Source: DASXUG01 sp964620425 (GTDB lineage: Bacteria > Pseudomonadota > Gammaproteobacteria > Burkholderiales > Methylophilaceae). Taken from it: a DNA stretch of 64,000 nucleotides. The stretch spans positions 372,001-436,000 of the forward strand of contig CAZUGV010000002.1 in the NCBI GenBank assembly GCA_964620425.1. The letters are read 5' to 3'. Shown piece after piece: positions 31,478-41,283 of this stretch. Each line of letters opens with the position of its first letter. Positions within the stretch are counted from its first letter, which is position 1. The translations under genes and the position numbers were made by a program. A model generated the notes under the pieces. It had not been told where the DNA came from and did no database searches. It was given only the letters and a program-made list of their open reading frames with translations.

Positions 31478-34075
31478 ATGTTTTCAAAAATTATTAATGC
31501 AATTGCCAGTAAAACTGCTGAAACCAAAAGCATGTTGGATGAGATTTCAGAGTTTAGGGCGCTAAAAATAGAAATTAGTAAAGCGCGTTGCGTATTTGAG
31601 TTTGATGCATCAGGCAAAATGACGGATGTAAATGAAAATGCATTAAAAGTATTGGGTTACAGTAAGTCTGAACTGGTTGGTCAGCATCATCGCACACTGT
31701 TATCACGCGCGGATAGTACGAGTGTAGATTACCAAAATTTTTGGTCTAGTTTGGCCGACGCTAAACCTCAAACGGGGGTGTTTAAGCTTCAAGACAAATC
31801 TGGATCGGCCAGATGGTTTCAAGGTTACTATGCGCCAGTGATGTTAAAAGTGGGTGGTTTACGAAAAGTAGTTTGTTATTTAACTGACGTGACCAATGAA
31901 AAAAGTAAGGCAGACACTTTGGCTGCACAAGATGCTGGTGTAAATACTGTGTTTGCCGTAATGGAGCTTTCTTTGGAAACTGATATTTTGGATATCAATG
32001 ACATTTACGCCAACCTTTTGGGGTATCAAAAGACTGAGTTAATTGGCAGGAAAATCAGCGCTATTATGGTGCCGGCCGATGTAAACTCAATTGAAAATAT
32101 TACTAACTGGGAAAACCTAAAAAAAGGGTTAGTGCAAACACCGCAAATCAGAAGAATCGCTAAAGGGGGTCACCATGTCTGGTTTCAAATGAGCTATTTC
32201 CCCATTAAAGACGAAGTAGGAAAAGTGCTTAAAATTGTTGGTTACGGCGTTGAAATAACCACAGAAAAAAATAAAAATGCAGATTACGAAGGGCAACTTA
32301 AAGTCATCAGTAAGATTCAAGGGGTGATTGAGTTTGATTTAACGGGCAAGATTCTAGCGGTAAATGATAACTTTGCTAAAGTGACGGGCTATCTTGAACA
32401 AGATATTGTAGGTAATCATCACAGCATGTTTATAACGCCTGAATATAAATCCAGTGCTGATTACCGTGCCTTTTGGGACAAGCTGGCGAGAGGTCTGCAT
32501 AATGAGGGGATTTACAAGCGTATCGGTAAAGGCGGCAAAGAGGTTTGGCTACAAGCCAGTTATAACCCAATTTTTGATGTCGATGGCAAGCCATTCAAAG
32601 TTGTGAAATATGCCACTGATATTACGGCGTTTAAGCTCAATGAAGTGGAAATGTCAGCTCAGGTCGAGGCACTCAATAAAGTGCTTGGTGTGATTGAGTT
32701 TGATCTTAAGGGCAATATTACTAAGGTGAATGATAATTTCGCTAACCTCACTGGCTATAGCAGTTCCGAAATTGTTGGTCATCACCACAGCATCTTCGTG
32801 GATTCAAACTACAAAGCCAGCCCAGAATACAAAGCCTTTTGGGATAAGCTTAGTCGTGGTGAACCTGATGTTGGGAAATACCAACGCACTATCAAAGGCG
32901 GCAGAAAAGTGTGGTTAGAAGCAACTTATAACCCTATTTTTGATTTAAACGGCAAGCCTTTTAAAGTGGTGAAATTTGCCACGGACATTACCGAGCAATA
33001 TAACGCAGCTAAAACATTAGAGGCGGCAGTAGAGCAAACTAAACAAGTAATTGAAAATGCAGAAGCTGGCGATTTAAGCGTGCGTGTGCCTTTAGAGGGT
33101 AAAACTGGGGCTATTGCAGTGCTATGCAATGGTGTTAACGCGCTGATGGATAAAATGGCAGATGTGTTACAACAAATTAGAGAAGCCAGCGAAACCATTA
33201 ACACCGCGGCAGGTGAAATCTCGTCAGGCAATAGTGATTTGTCTGCACGTACTGAGCAACAAGCTTCTGCGCTTGAAGAGACTGCATCCAGCATGGAAGA
33301 GCTAGCCTCAACAGTCAAACAAAATGCGGAAAATGCTAAACAAGCAAATCAACTAGCGGTTGCGGCTTCTGGCGTGGCTGTCCAAGGTGGTTCAGCCGTT
33401 GGCGATGTGGTTTCCACCATGAGCGCTATCAACGAAAGCGCACGTAAGATTGAAGATATTATCAGCGTGATTGATGGCATTGCCTTCCAGACCAATATTC
33501 TTGCCTTAAATGCTGCGGTAGAAGCCGCGCGTGCGGGTGAACAAGGGCGTGGCTTTGCCGTGGTGGCGGGCGAGGTGCGTAACTTGGCACAACGTTCAGC
33601 CAGTGCCGCTAAAGAAATTAAAGAACTCATTATCGATTCAGTCGCTAAAACCACAGAAGGTACCAAACAGGTGGAGCAAGCTGGCGCAAAGATGTCGGAA
33701 ATCGTGGCTTCCGTTCAGCGCGTGACCGATATTATGGGTGAAATCTCGGCGGCATCTACCGAACAGAGTTCAGGTATTGACCAAGTCAACCATGCCATTA
33801 CCAGCATGGATGAAGTGACCCAGCAAAATGCCGCTTTGGTAGAAGAAGCAGCCGCAGCGGCTGAATCGCTATCAGAGCAAGCTGCAAACTTGATGGATAC
33901 AGTTGCACAATTTAAATTGAGTGGCAGCAATACTGAGCGCCGTTCAGCAAACAGTCCTATGCGTGGCGGTAGTCGCTCAGTTCAGGCAAAAAGTCCTACC
34001 CCAACGCCAAAACCTATCCCAGCTAAAGTGATGCAAAAGACAGGCACGGATGATCAGGGTTGGGAAGAGTTCTAA
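31478..34075 (+). CDS. Soluble methyl-accepting chemotaxis protein with four PAS domains
   Basis: The 865-residue receptor has no clear membrane helix, so it is probably cytoplasmic. Four PAS domains are visible at about 30-143, 150-262, 270-388 and 393-510. The last two are close copies (VIEFDLTGKILAVNDNFAKV and VIEFDLKGNITKVNDNFANL). A HAMP-like segment (515-565) precedes the signalling domain (570-815), which contains the tip RNLAQRSASAAKEIK and IDGIAFQTNILALNAAVEAA. The C-terminus ends GWEEF, a likely tether for CheR/CheB. It senses an internal signal, perhaps redox or energy via PAS cofactors (inference). Confidence 0.92.
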   Translation: MFSKIINAIASKTAETKSMLDEISEFRALKIEISKARCVFEFDASGKMTDVNENALKVLGYSKSELVGQHHRTLLSRADSTSVDYQNFWSSLADAKPQTGVFKLQDKSGSARWFQGYYAPVMLKVGGLRKVVCYLTDVTNEKSKADTLAAQDAGVNTVFAVMELSLETDILDINDIYANLLGYQKTELIGRKISAIMVPADVNSIENITNWENLKKGLVQTPQIRRIAKGGHHVWFQMSYFPIKDEVGKVLKIVGYGVEITTEKNKNADYEGQLKVISKIQGVIEFDLTGKILAVNDNFAKVTGYLEQDIVGNHHSMFITPEYKSSADYRAFWDKLARGLHNEGIYKRIGKGGKEVWLQASYNPIFDVDGKPFKVVKYATDITAFKLNEVEMSAQVEALNKVLGVIEFDLKGNITKVNDNFANLTGYSSSEIVGHHHSIFVDSNYKASPEYKAFWDKLSRGEPDVGKYQRTIKGGRKVWLEATYNPIFDLNGKPFKVVKFATDITEQYNAAKTLEAAVEQTKQVIENAEAGDLSVRVPLEGKTGAIAVLCNGVNALMDKMADVLQQIREASETINTAAGEISSGNSDLSARTEQQASALEETASSMEELASTVKQNAENAKQANQLAVAASGVAVQGGSAVGDVVSTMSAINESARKIEDIISVIDGIAFQTNILALNAAVEAARAGEQGRGFAVVAGEVRNLAQRSASAAKEIKELIIDSVAKTTEGTKQVEQAGAKMSEIVASVQRVTDIMGEISAASTEQSSGIDQVNHAITSMDEVTQQNAALVEEAAAAAESLSEQAANLMDTVAQFKLSGSNTERRSANSPMRGGSRSVQAKSPTPTPKPIPAKVMQKTGTDDQGWEEF

Positions 34076-34117
34076 GCATCTTCTAATTTTCGAACAGTAT
34101 ATTTTCTTGAAACATAC

Positions 34118-34148
34118 AAAAGCCGATACAAAATGTATCGGCTTTTTT
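34118..34148 (+). terminator. Intrinsic terminator after the first chemoreceptor
   Basis: AGCCGATACA and TGTATCGGCT form a stem around AAA, followed by seven T. It ends the che-receptor transcript. Confidence 0.9.
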
Positions 34149-34341
34149 TCTGGGTTCGGTATATCGGTACACACTTAGAAAATTGGAGATAAATTAAATG
34201 TTTGAACTGACACGAATACTTGATGCTTATTTACGAATGTAAATTCTATTAAGTGCATTAATATAGGTTTAAACGAGATCTAATAATGATAAAAACTTCG
34301 GCAGATTTATTCCAAAAACTGATGTCTGAAAGAGGAGTATC

Positions 34342-37113
34342 ATGAAAACCAATTTACCAGTAACACAAAAAGAAATCGCATTAACTGACGCTAGTTCAAT
34401 TGTCTCCAAGACCGATCTTAAAGGTCGCATAACCTATATCAACCGTGACTTTCTTGAAATCAGCGGCTTTACTGAGGCTGAGTTAATAGGTCAGCCGCAC
34501 AATATTATTCGGCATCCTGATATGCCCCCCGAAGCCTTTGCTGATTTATGGCAAACCGTCAAATCTGGTAAGCCTTGGAATGGAATGGTCAAAAACCGTT
34601 GTAAAAATGGTGATCACTATTGGGTTGAAGCCAACGCAGCGCCTATCCGTGAAAATGGTGAGGTGATTGGCTATATGTCAGTTCGTACAAAGCCATCGCG
34701 TCAACAAGTTGAAGCTGCGGAAGCTCTGTACGCAAAAATGCGCGCTGGCAAAACGCCTAAGATAGGTGTGTTGACTAAAATATCAGACTTTATTAATGAT
34801 TTAGCACTCGTATATAAGGTGGTCATTGCCTCTGCATTACCTGTGTTAGCTATTCTAGGGTTTGATGCTATTAATGGCCCAAGCCAATCTGGCTTGCTAA
34901 TGAGTGTAGCAGTTGGCACTGTTGCATTGATGTGTTCAATTTTACTTCTTAATAAGTGGGTAGTTAAGCCTATGAAATTGGCAACTGATCACATTAATGA
35001 GGTGGCGAATGGTAAGTTTCATTCCAACATAAATACACGCGCTAATGATGAAGCTGGCCGAATGATGCAAGCAATTAAAGCGATGCAAATAAGGTTAGGT
35101 TTTGACTTAAATAATAGCAAAAAACTGAATGAAGAAGCTTTACGGCTGCAAACTGCTTTAGATAATAGCACTACCGCGTTTACTTTTGGCGATAGTCATA
35201 ATCGATTGCAATATATCAATAATGCAGCAAAAACGCTCTGGCAAGAAATGGCAACTGATATTGCAAAGGTACACCCTAATTTTAGTGTCGAAGCAATGAT
35301 GGGTAACAACATTGGTCAATACTTAGAAAAAGACGAGCAAAGAAAAGTATTTGCGCAAAAACTCACTAAACCGAGCGGCATGGAAATTTCCATGTATAGT
35401 CACTCAATTCGAATTGCTGTTGTGCCAATTTACAACAATAGTGGCGAGTATTTAGGTCGAATGACCCAATGGACAGATAGAACATCAGAAGTCATCGCTG
35501 AGAAAGAAGTATCCAGACTGGTTGCTGAAGCAGTTGCGGGAAATCTATCAGAGCGTGCGGATACAGCAAAACTTCCTGAAGGTTTTGTAAGAGATACAGG
35601 AGTAGGTATTAACCAAATGTTAGACGCCGTGATAGGCCCTTTGAACGTTGCTGCTAAATACGTAGAAGATATTTCTAAAGGCAACATCCCCGCGAAGATT
35701 ACCGATACCTACAACGGTGACTTTAATACGATCAAGAGCAACCTGAACTTATGTATTGACACCATCAACAACCTTATTGCGCAAATGAACCACATGAGTG
35801 CCCAGCATGATGCCGGTGACATCGACATCAAAGTCGATGAATCACAATTCCAAGGTGCCTACCAAGTCATGGCACAAGGCGTCAACACAATGGTATTTGG
35901 CCATATTGCTGTTAAAAAACAAGCGATGGCCTGCATCAAAGGCTTTGGTGAAGGCGATTTTAGTGCGCCAATGGCACAATTGCCAGGCAAAAAAGCCTTT
36001 ATCAACCAGACTATTGAGCAAGTTCGCTCTAATCTTAAAGCGCTAAGTCAAGATGCCCAAATGTTAGCGGATGCTGCTGCCGAAGGGCGTATCACAGTGC
36101 GTGCTGATGCGAATCAGCATCAAGGTGACTTCCGTCAAATTGTAGAAGGCGTCAACAGCACTCTAGATTTGATTGTGAAACCTATCTCTATCGTCAAAGA
36201 AGCCGTCGAAGCGATTAACACCGCCGCGGGAGAGATCTCCAGTGGCAACAGCGACCTCTCAGCACGCACTGAACAACAAGCCGCCAGCCTAGAAGAAACG
36301 GCCGCCAGCATGGAAGAACTCGCCTCTACAGTGAAACAAAACGCCGAGAACGCCAAACAAGCGAACCAACTGGCGATGGCAGCCTCAGACGTCGCCATCA
36401 AAGGCGGCGACGTCGTCGGTCAAGTGGTCAACACCATGGCCGACATCAACCAAAGCGCACGTAAGATCGAAGACATCATCACCGTCATTGACGGCATCGC
36501 CTTCCAAACCAACATTCTTGCCTTGAACGCTGCGGTAGAAGCGGCAAGAGCAGGCGAGCAAGGTCGCGGCTTTGCGGTGGTAGCGGGTGAAGTGCGTAAC
36601 CTAGCGCAACGTTCTGCTTCTGCTGCCAAAGAGATTAAAGAACTCATCACCGACTCTGTACAAAAAACCACAGAAGGCACTACCCAAGTCGAGAATGCTG
36701 GTAAGACCATGGACGAAATTGTCAACTCCGTCAAACGCGTCACTGACATCATCGGAGAAATTGCCGCAGCCTCAGTAGAACAAAGCTCAGGCATTGACCA
36801 AGTGAATACTGCTGTGACTAACATGGACGAAGTCACCCAACAAAATGCCGCCTTGGTAGAAGAAGCGGCTGCTGCTGCGGAGTCACTCCTCGAACAAGCC
36901 AACTCACTCTCAGAAACTGTCAGTGTGTTTAAGCTAGGCAATGAAACAGGCAGCAGAACCAACCACCATAAACCGAGCACAGAGCGTCGTGCGAGTAATA
37001 GCCCATTAAGAGGCAAAGCTGCCAGCAAACCCAAAGCTGCCCCCGCCCCACAAGCGCAAGTTGCTTATGCGAAAACAGGGACGGATGATGCAGGCGATTG
37101 GGAAGAGTTTTAA
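34342..37113 (+). CDS. Aer-like membrane chemoreceptor with PAS sensor and multiple HAMP-like units
   Basis: A 923-residue receptor. The N-terminal PAS (about 20-115; TDLKGRITYINRDFLEISGF, IRHPDMPPEAFADLW) resembles the FAD-binding PAS of Aer aerotaxis receptors. Two hydrophobic segments (about 155-172 and 185-205) follow without a periplasmic domain. Then come HAMP, a second PAS-like domain (about 270-385), several HAMP-like repeats (about 390-640), and the signalling domain, 640-890. It ends DWEEF, a likely CheR/CheB docking pentapeptide. The ribosome site GAGGAG is close to the ATG. An energy or oxygen taxis role is inferred. Confidence 0.92.
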   Translation: MKTNLPVTQKEIALTDASSIVSKTDLKGRITYINRDFLEISGFTEAELIGQPHNIIRHPDMPPEAFADLWQTVKSGKPWNGMVKNRCKNGDHYWVEANAAPIRENGEVIGYMSVRTKPSRQQVEAAEALYAKMRAGKTPKIGVLTKISDFINDLALVYKVVIASALPVLAILGFDAINGPSQSGLLMSVAVGTVALMCSILLLNKWVVKPMKLATDHINEVANGKFHSNINTRANDEAGRMMQAIKAMQIRLGFDLNNSKKLNEEALRLQTALDNSTTAFTFGDSHNRLQYINNAAKTLWQEMATDIAKVHPNFSVEAMMGNNIGQYLEKDEQRKVFAQKLTKPSGMEISMYSHSIRIAVVPIYNNSGEYLGRMTQWTDRTSEVIAEKEVSRLVAEAVAGNLSERADTAKLPEGFVRDTGVGINQMLDAVIGPLNVAAKYVEDISKGNIPAKITDTYNGDFNTIKSNLNLCIDTINNLIAQMNHMSAQHDAGDIDIKVDESQFQGAYQVMAQGVNTMVFGHIAVKKQAMACIKGFGEGDFSAPMAQLPGKKAFINQTIEQVRSNLKALSQDAQMLADAAAEGRITVRADANQHQGDFRQIVEGVNSTLDLIVKPISIVKEAVEAINTAAGEISSGNSDLSARTEQQAASLEETAASMEELASTVKQNAENAKQANQLAMAASDVAIKGGDVVGQVVNTMADINQSARKIEDIITVIDGIAFQTNILALNAAVEAARAGEQGRGFAVVAGEVRNLAQRSASAAKEIKELITDSVQKTTEGTTQVENAGKTMDEIVNSVKRVTDIIGEIAAASVEQSSGIDQVNTAVTNMDEVTQQNAALVEEAAAAAESLLEQANSLSETVSVFKLGNETGSRTNHHKPSTERRASNSPLRGKAASKPKAAPAPQAQVAYAKTGTDDAGDWEEF

Positions 37114-37150
37114 AGGGTGTTTTGAGCCTCGCTATTTACGTCAATCTTGA

Positions 37151-37175
37151 AAAGACCGCCTTGGCGGTCTTTTTT
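37151..37175 (+). terminator. Intrinsic terminator after the second chemoreceptor
   Basis: AAAGACCGCC and GGCGGTCTTT around TT form a strong stem followed by T-run (TTTTTT). It closes the motility block. Confidence 0.9.
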
Positions 37176-37291
37176 AATGACTCCTCTGAATAGCAGGTCA
37201 ATACTATGTTTTATCTTTCGATGGGTTAAATCTAGAGTTGATTAATATGACATATCTTTTTTTTCAGTAACACTAAACTTGAGGATAAGAA

Positions 37292-37669
37292 ATGAACAGA
37301 CAGACCATAGCAATTGTTGGTTTAGGTAGAATTGGCACAGCATTTTTGGAGCAAGTCATGGCTTGTCCACATCCTGGAGTGGATGTGGCTTATGCGGTAG
37401 AAATTGCCGAAACAGCAGGCAAACAAAAAGCAGTAGCTGCAGGCATAAAAATGTTAAGCATGGATGAGCTTATCGCAAAGGGGCAGTCTGTCGATGTGAT
37501 TTTTGAGCTGACAGGTTTGACCGAAGTACGTGATGACTTGAGGATTCGTTTACAAGAATCTGGGAATAATTATACGATTATTGCTTCTGAATCGATTGCT
37601 AAAGTGATTTGGTCGTTCATTAGTAAAGAGCAATTTTTGAATATTGAAGGTAGGCATGTGGGGTATTAG
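37292..37669 (+). CDS. Short NAD(P)-binding Rossmann protein
   Basis: A 125-residue protein with an N-terminal dinucleotide-binding motif (IAIVGLGRIGTAFL, residues about 7-20) and Rossmann features: AYAVEIAE with an acidic residue ending strand two, and VDVIFELTG. This resembles the NAD domain of homoserine dehydrogenase or Gfo/Idh oxidoreductases, but no catalytic domain follows. It may be a stand-alone binding protein or a truncated relic. Ribosome site GAGGAT lies before the ATG. It stands alone between a terminator and the convergent marC. Confidence 0.6.
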   Translation: MNRQTIAIVGLGRIGTAFLEQVMACPHPGVDVAYAVEIAETAGKQKAVAAGIKMLSMDELIAKGQSVDVIFELTGLTEVRDDLRIRLQESGNNYTIIASESIAKVIWSFISKEQFLNIEGRHVGY

Positions 37670-37751
37670 TTTAGGGCCTATGCGGAGTTATAGTAAGCCC
37701 TAAGCCACATATGCGTCTTTGGATTGATCGGAGTCACTCAGGTTTAAGTTG

Positions 37752-38387
37752 TTAGCCTAAGCTTGGAAACAAACCTATCAATCCATGAGCGATAAATTCA
37801 ACTGACATAGCAGCGAGCACCAAGCCCATTAAGCGTGTGATGATGTTCATGCCAATCACCCCAAGTTGCTTGGCAATGCTCTCTGCAAGGTTTAATAACA
37901 ACCATACAAGGATGCTGACTACAGCTATTGGGATAATCAAGCTGATGTGTCCCAAAAAGCCTTTGGTTTGCTCTGCAGTGATAATCATGCTGCTAATAGC
38001 GCCTGGCCCAGCTAATAACGGTATGCTAAGTGGCACAATCGCAATCACATGGCGCTCTGCCATGGTTTCTGCTTCTTCTGGTGTTTGCCGAACGTGGCTC
38101 TGTTTACCATGCATCATTGAGATTGCAATCAGCATCAACAAAACGCCACCGCCGACTTGAAAGGAGGCGATGGTAATGCCGAAAAAACTTAATAGTTGCT
38201 CCCCCAAAAATGCTGAAACAATGAGCACTGTAAACACAGTAAAGCCGACAGTGCGAGCAGTTTTAATGCGTGATTGAGTTTCCCATCCATCGGTGGCGCT
38301 AATAAAAATAGGCAAGCAGCCAATCGGGTTGACGATGGCAAACAGTGCAATTGCCGTTTTAAATAAAAAAGCCCAGTCCAGTGTCAT
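37752..38387 (-). CDS. MarC family integral membrane protein
   Basis: A 211-residue protein with about six membrane helices. The family landmarks are ALFAIVNPIGCLPIFI near the start, ASFQVGGGVLLMLIAISMM in helix three, and IVPLSIPLLAGPGAISSMI in the middle. The function of MarC/YchE proteins is not established (an early link to antibiotic resistance was not upheld). It is divergent from maf. Confidence 0.88.
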   Translation of the reverse strand: MTLDWAFLFKTAIALFAIVNPIGCLPIFISATDGWETQSRIKTARTVGFTVFTVLIVSAFLGEQLLSFFGITIASFQVGGGVLLMLIAISMMHGKQSHVRQTPEEAETMAERHVIAIVPLSIPLLAGPGAISSMIITAEQTKGFLGHISLIIPIAVVSILVWLLLNLAESIAKQLGVIGMNIITRLMGLVLAAMSVEFIAHGLIGLFPSLG

Positions 38388-38473
38388 TTGATGTATGCCA
38401 GCCGCTTAATGGTATATTTTTTGGAGTTTTGTGGTATCGTTAGACCAATCAATCTAACCCAATTTTAACTGAT

Positions 38474-39079
38474 ATGGTCAACACAAACTCAACTAATAAG
38501 ACAATATATTTAGCTTCTAAATCCCCAAGACGGGCGGAAATACTTCAAAACTTAGGGTTGGCGTACATCGTTTTGCCTTCCGATATTGATGAGTCGGTGC
38601 TGGAAAATGAACCACCTGAAGATTATGTGCTGCGTTTGGCGCAGGCCAAAGCATTAAAGTGTGTTCAAGACATTGCCGCACAAAAATTGACCGTCTTGCC
38701 TGTATTGGCAGCAGATACCACGGTCACGATTGACGGTTTAATTCTAGGAAAACCAAGCACCGATGAAGAAGCTTTTGCCATGCTTACCCGCATGTCGGGG
38801 TCTTGGCATGAAGTGCATACCGGGGTTGCAGTGGGTACTGCTGAAAACATTTCAGTGGCATTATCAACTACACGTGTGCAAATGGAGGAGTTAAGTGAGG
38901 CGATTATTACTGCTTATATCGCCACTGGGGAACCAAAAGACAAAGCAGGCGCCTATGGTATACAGGGGTTGGCCAGCACATTTATCAAACATATTGAAGG
39001 TAGCTATACTGGGGTCATGGGTCTGCCTGTGTATGAGTCATCGCAGTTATTGGCTAAAGTAGGCGTGAAGTTGCTATAG
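38474..39079 (+). CDS. maf: Maf-like nucleotide pyrophosphatase
   Basis: A 201-residue member of the Maf/YhdE/YceF family, which hydrolyses non-canonical or canonical nucleoside triphosphates to monophosphates. The motif LASKSPRRAEIL (residues 12-23) is the family signature; VLAADTTVTIDG (about 76-87) carries the catalytic Asp; and GKPSTDEEAFAML and KDKAGAYGIQGLA are conserved. It is followed after 68 bases by rng, a common pairing. Confidence 0.93.
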   Translation: MVNTNSTNKTIYLASKSPRRAEILQNLGLAYIVLPSDIDESVLENEPPEDYVLRLAQAKALKCVQDIAAQKLTVLPVLAADTTVTIDGLILGKPSTDEEAFAMLTRMSGSWHEVHTGVAVGTAENISVALSTTRVQMEELSEAIITAYIATGEPKDKAGAYGIQGLASTFIKHIEGSYTGVMGLPVYESSQLLAKVGVKLL

Positions 39080-39147
39080 AAATACAAAATATAATATTTG
39101 CTGCGGACTAATGAGGTCTTTCAGCCATAAAAATGAGAGTGTAAAGC

Positions 39148-40599
39148 ATGAGTGAGGAAATTTTAATTAACGTCACCCCCCAAGAAACACGTGTGGCGAT
39201 GATGGATAACGGGGTTGTTCAAGAGCTACAAGTTGAACGTGCAAGCTCATTAGGGTTGGTCGGCAATGTTTATCGCGGGATCGTGTGTCGCGTATTGCCA
39301 GGGATGCAATCTGCATTTGTGGAAATTGGTTTGCAACGTGCGGCTTTTCTGCATGTGGCGGATATTTTAGAGTGTACTTCGCCGGAAATTGAGCGACCCA
39401 TTCAAGAGGTGTTGCACGAAGGTCAATCTCTGATTGTACAGGTCATTAAAGAGCCGATAGGTACTAAAGGCGCACGGTTAACCACACAAATCAGTTTGGC
39501 AGGGCGCTTTTTGGTGTATCTACCACAGCAAACGCATATTGGCGTATCGCAGCGTATTGAAGATGAAGCCGAGCGAGAACTGTTGCGAGAGAGGCTGATT
39601 AAATTGTTACCGCAAGATAGACATGGCGGCTATATTATTCGCACCATGTCTGAATCTGCGACTGATGCAGAATTGCTTGCCGATGTAGATTATCTCGAAA
39701 AAGTCTGGGGCAACATTCAAGCAGCTAGTAAAACGGCGGCAGAGCGTAGTCTAGTGTTTCAAGACATTAACTTACCAATGCGCGTACTGCGTGATGTGGT
39801 GAGTGATTGTACTGATAAAATTTTGGTTGATTCACGCGAAACCTATCAAGCGCTGGTGGCGTTTGCCGAGCATTATGCCGTCGCCTCGGTATCGCGTTTG
39901 GAGCTATATCAAGGTGAGCGTCCGTTGTTTGATAAGTTCAATGTCGAGCAGGAAATTCAGCGCGCCATTTCACGCAAAGTAGAATTGAAATCTGGCGGGT
40001 ATTTGATCTTTGACCAAACCGAGGCGCTGACGACGGTGGATGTAAATACTGGTAGTTTTGTTTCTGGTCGTAGTTTGTCTGACACTATATTTAAAACCAA
40101 TTTAGAAGCATCGCAATGCATAGCGCGACAATTAAGGTTGCGAAATTTAGGCGGCATTATCATCATTGATTTTATTGATATGGATGAAGACGAACAACGC
40201 ACGGCTGTGCTTGAAGAGCTTAATCGGGCGGTTTCGCGGGATCGTGCGCGTACCACTGTGCATGGATTTTCTGCCTTAGGCTTGGTAGAAATGACGCGTA
40301 AACGCACACGCGAAAGCCTAGCGCATTTACTTTGTGAACCTTGCCCAGCTTGCGCAGGGCGTGGTGAGCTAAAAACTGCACAAACCGTGTGTTATGACAT
40401 TTTCCGTGAATTGATGCGCCATGCTCGACAATTTAGCGCAAAAGAGTTTCGCGTATTGGCATCACAAAAAGTGATTGATTTATTGATGGAGGAAGAGTCG
40501 CAAAGCCTTGCCAATTTGACAGACTTTATTGGCAAACCAGTTGCGCTTCAAGTTGAGCGCGAGTACTCGCAAGAAGTGTTTGATATTGTTTTAATGTAA
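39148..40599 (+). CDS. rng: Ribonuclease G
   Basis: RNase G processes 16S rRNA 5' ends and degrades some mRNAs. The start MSEEILINVTPQETRVAMMDN is typical. An S1 domain spans about 35-120 (GNVYRGIVCRVLPGMQSAFV). The catalytic region has TVDVNTGSFV and IIIIDFIDMDEDEQR with the metal-binding Asp residues. CEPCPACAGRG near 397-407 is the zinc-link motif. At 483 residues without an RNase E-type C-terminal scaffold, this is RNase G rather than RNase E. Confidence 0.95.
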   Translation: MSEEILINVTPQETRVAMMDNGVVQELQVERASSLGLVGNVYRGIVCRVLPGMQSAFVEIGLQRAAFLHVADILECTSPEIERPIQEVLHEGQSLIVQVIKEPIGTKGARLTTQISLAGRFLVYLPQQTHIGVSQRIEDEAERELLRERLIKLLPQDRHGGYIIRTMSESATDAELLADVDYLEKVWGNIQAASKTAAERSLVFQDINLPMRVLRDVVSDCTDKILVDSRETYQALVAFAEHYAVASVSRLELYQGERPLFDKFNVEQEIQRAISRKVELKSGGYLIFDQTEALTTVDVNTGSFVSGRSLSDTIFKTNLEASQCIARQLRLRNLGGIIIIDFIDMDEDEQRTAVLEELNRAVSRDRARTTVHGFSALGLVEMTRKRTRESLAHLLCEPCPACAGRGELKTAQTVCYDIFRELMRHARQFSAKEFRVLASQKVIDLLMEEESQSLANLTDFIGKPVALQVEREYSQEVFDIVLM

Positions 40600-40640
40600 A
40601 AAGCCGCCTCAGTGTTATTTGCTGTGTGGTGCAGTGTCGA

Positions 40641-41216
40641 TTAAAAAAAACGCATAAACTGCATTTCCAAAGGGTTTACCAATAGCATCAGTAAAAGCTG
40701 AGCGACAATAAACACAATAATGGGTGAAAAATCAAAACCGCTGCTTGTGGGTAAAAGTTTCCTGATAGGGCTTAATACTGGGCGAGTTAATGCATTTAAT
40801 ACTGAACTGATCGGATTGTAGGGGCTGATCCAACTGATGAGTGCTTGGGCTATTGTGGCGTATAAAAATATATAAATACTGAGTTTTACCAATTCCATCA
40901 GAGATATTCCCACTAAAGCGACCCATACAAAATGACCTGCCACCAAAAAGGGAAAGTCATTGATCAAGCGCAAGCCTATTTGTAATAAAAACTCACTCAA
41001 AAATGCTAACACGAGAGTAGAGAGATCTAATCCCGCCCAGCCTGGAATAAATCGACGCAGTGGTATCACCGCAAAATTGGTCATTGCTACAACAGATTGC
41101 GACAATGGGTTCTTAAACGGAGCGCCTGTAATCTGTAAATAAAAACGCAGTAAAACAGTGAGCGTAAACAAACCGAAAATCGTGTCTATAATAAAAGAAA
41201 ATGCGTTGGCGAACAT
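40641..41216 (-). CDS. YggT family membrane protein
   Basis: A 191-residue protein with the duplicated YggT arrangement. Each half has a hydrophobic hairpin with a conserved Arg/Pro segment (FTLTVLLRFYLQITGAPFKN and ISWISPYNPISSVLNALTRP). YggT proteins are of unclear function, with suggested roles in osmotic stress or cell division. It lies directly after proC and yggS on the minus strand, the usual order. Confidence 0.88.
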   Translation of the reverse strand: MFANAFSFIIDTIFGLFTLTVLLRFYLQITGAPFKNPLSQSVVAMTNFAVIPLRRFIPGWAGLDLSTLVLAFLSEFLLQIGLRLINDFPFLVAGHFVWVALVGISLMELVKLSIYIFLYATIAQALISWISPYNPISSVLNALTRPVLSPIRKLLPTSSGFDFSPIIVFIVAQLLLMLLVNPLEMQFMRFF

Positions 41217-41283
41217 GATGGGATCCCTGTATTAGTGGTGGTTTGGTTTAAATCTATGCTTGTTTGAGTTAATTGTTTTAAAA

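Noticed and set aside
34198..34242. 14-codon frame with GGAG upstream in the gap before the second chemoreceptor
   Set aside because: It is too short to support as a gene, and no attenuator-like structure follows it.
34276..34310. Possible sigma-28 promoter before the second chemoreceptor (TAAACGAG ... GATAA)
   Set aside because: The spacing is about four bases short of the consensus and the -10 box is poor.
33200..36900. Long near-identical DNA shared by the two chemoreceptor genes
   Set aside because: It is explained by the highly conserved signalling domain and perhaps gene conversion; it is not a mobile element.
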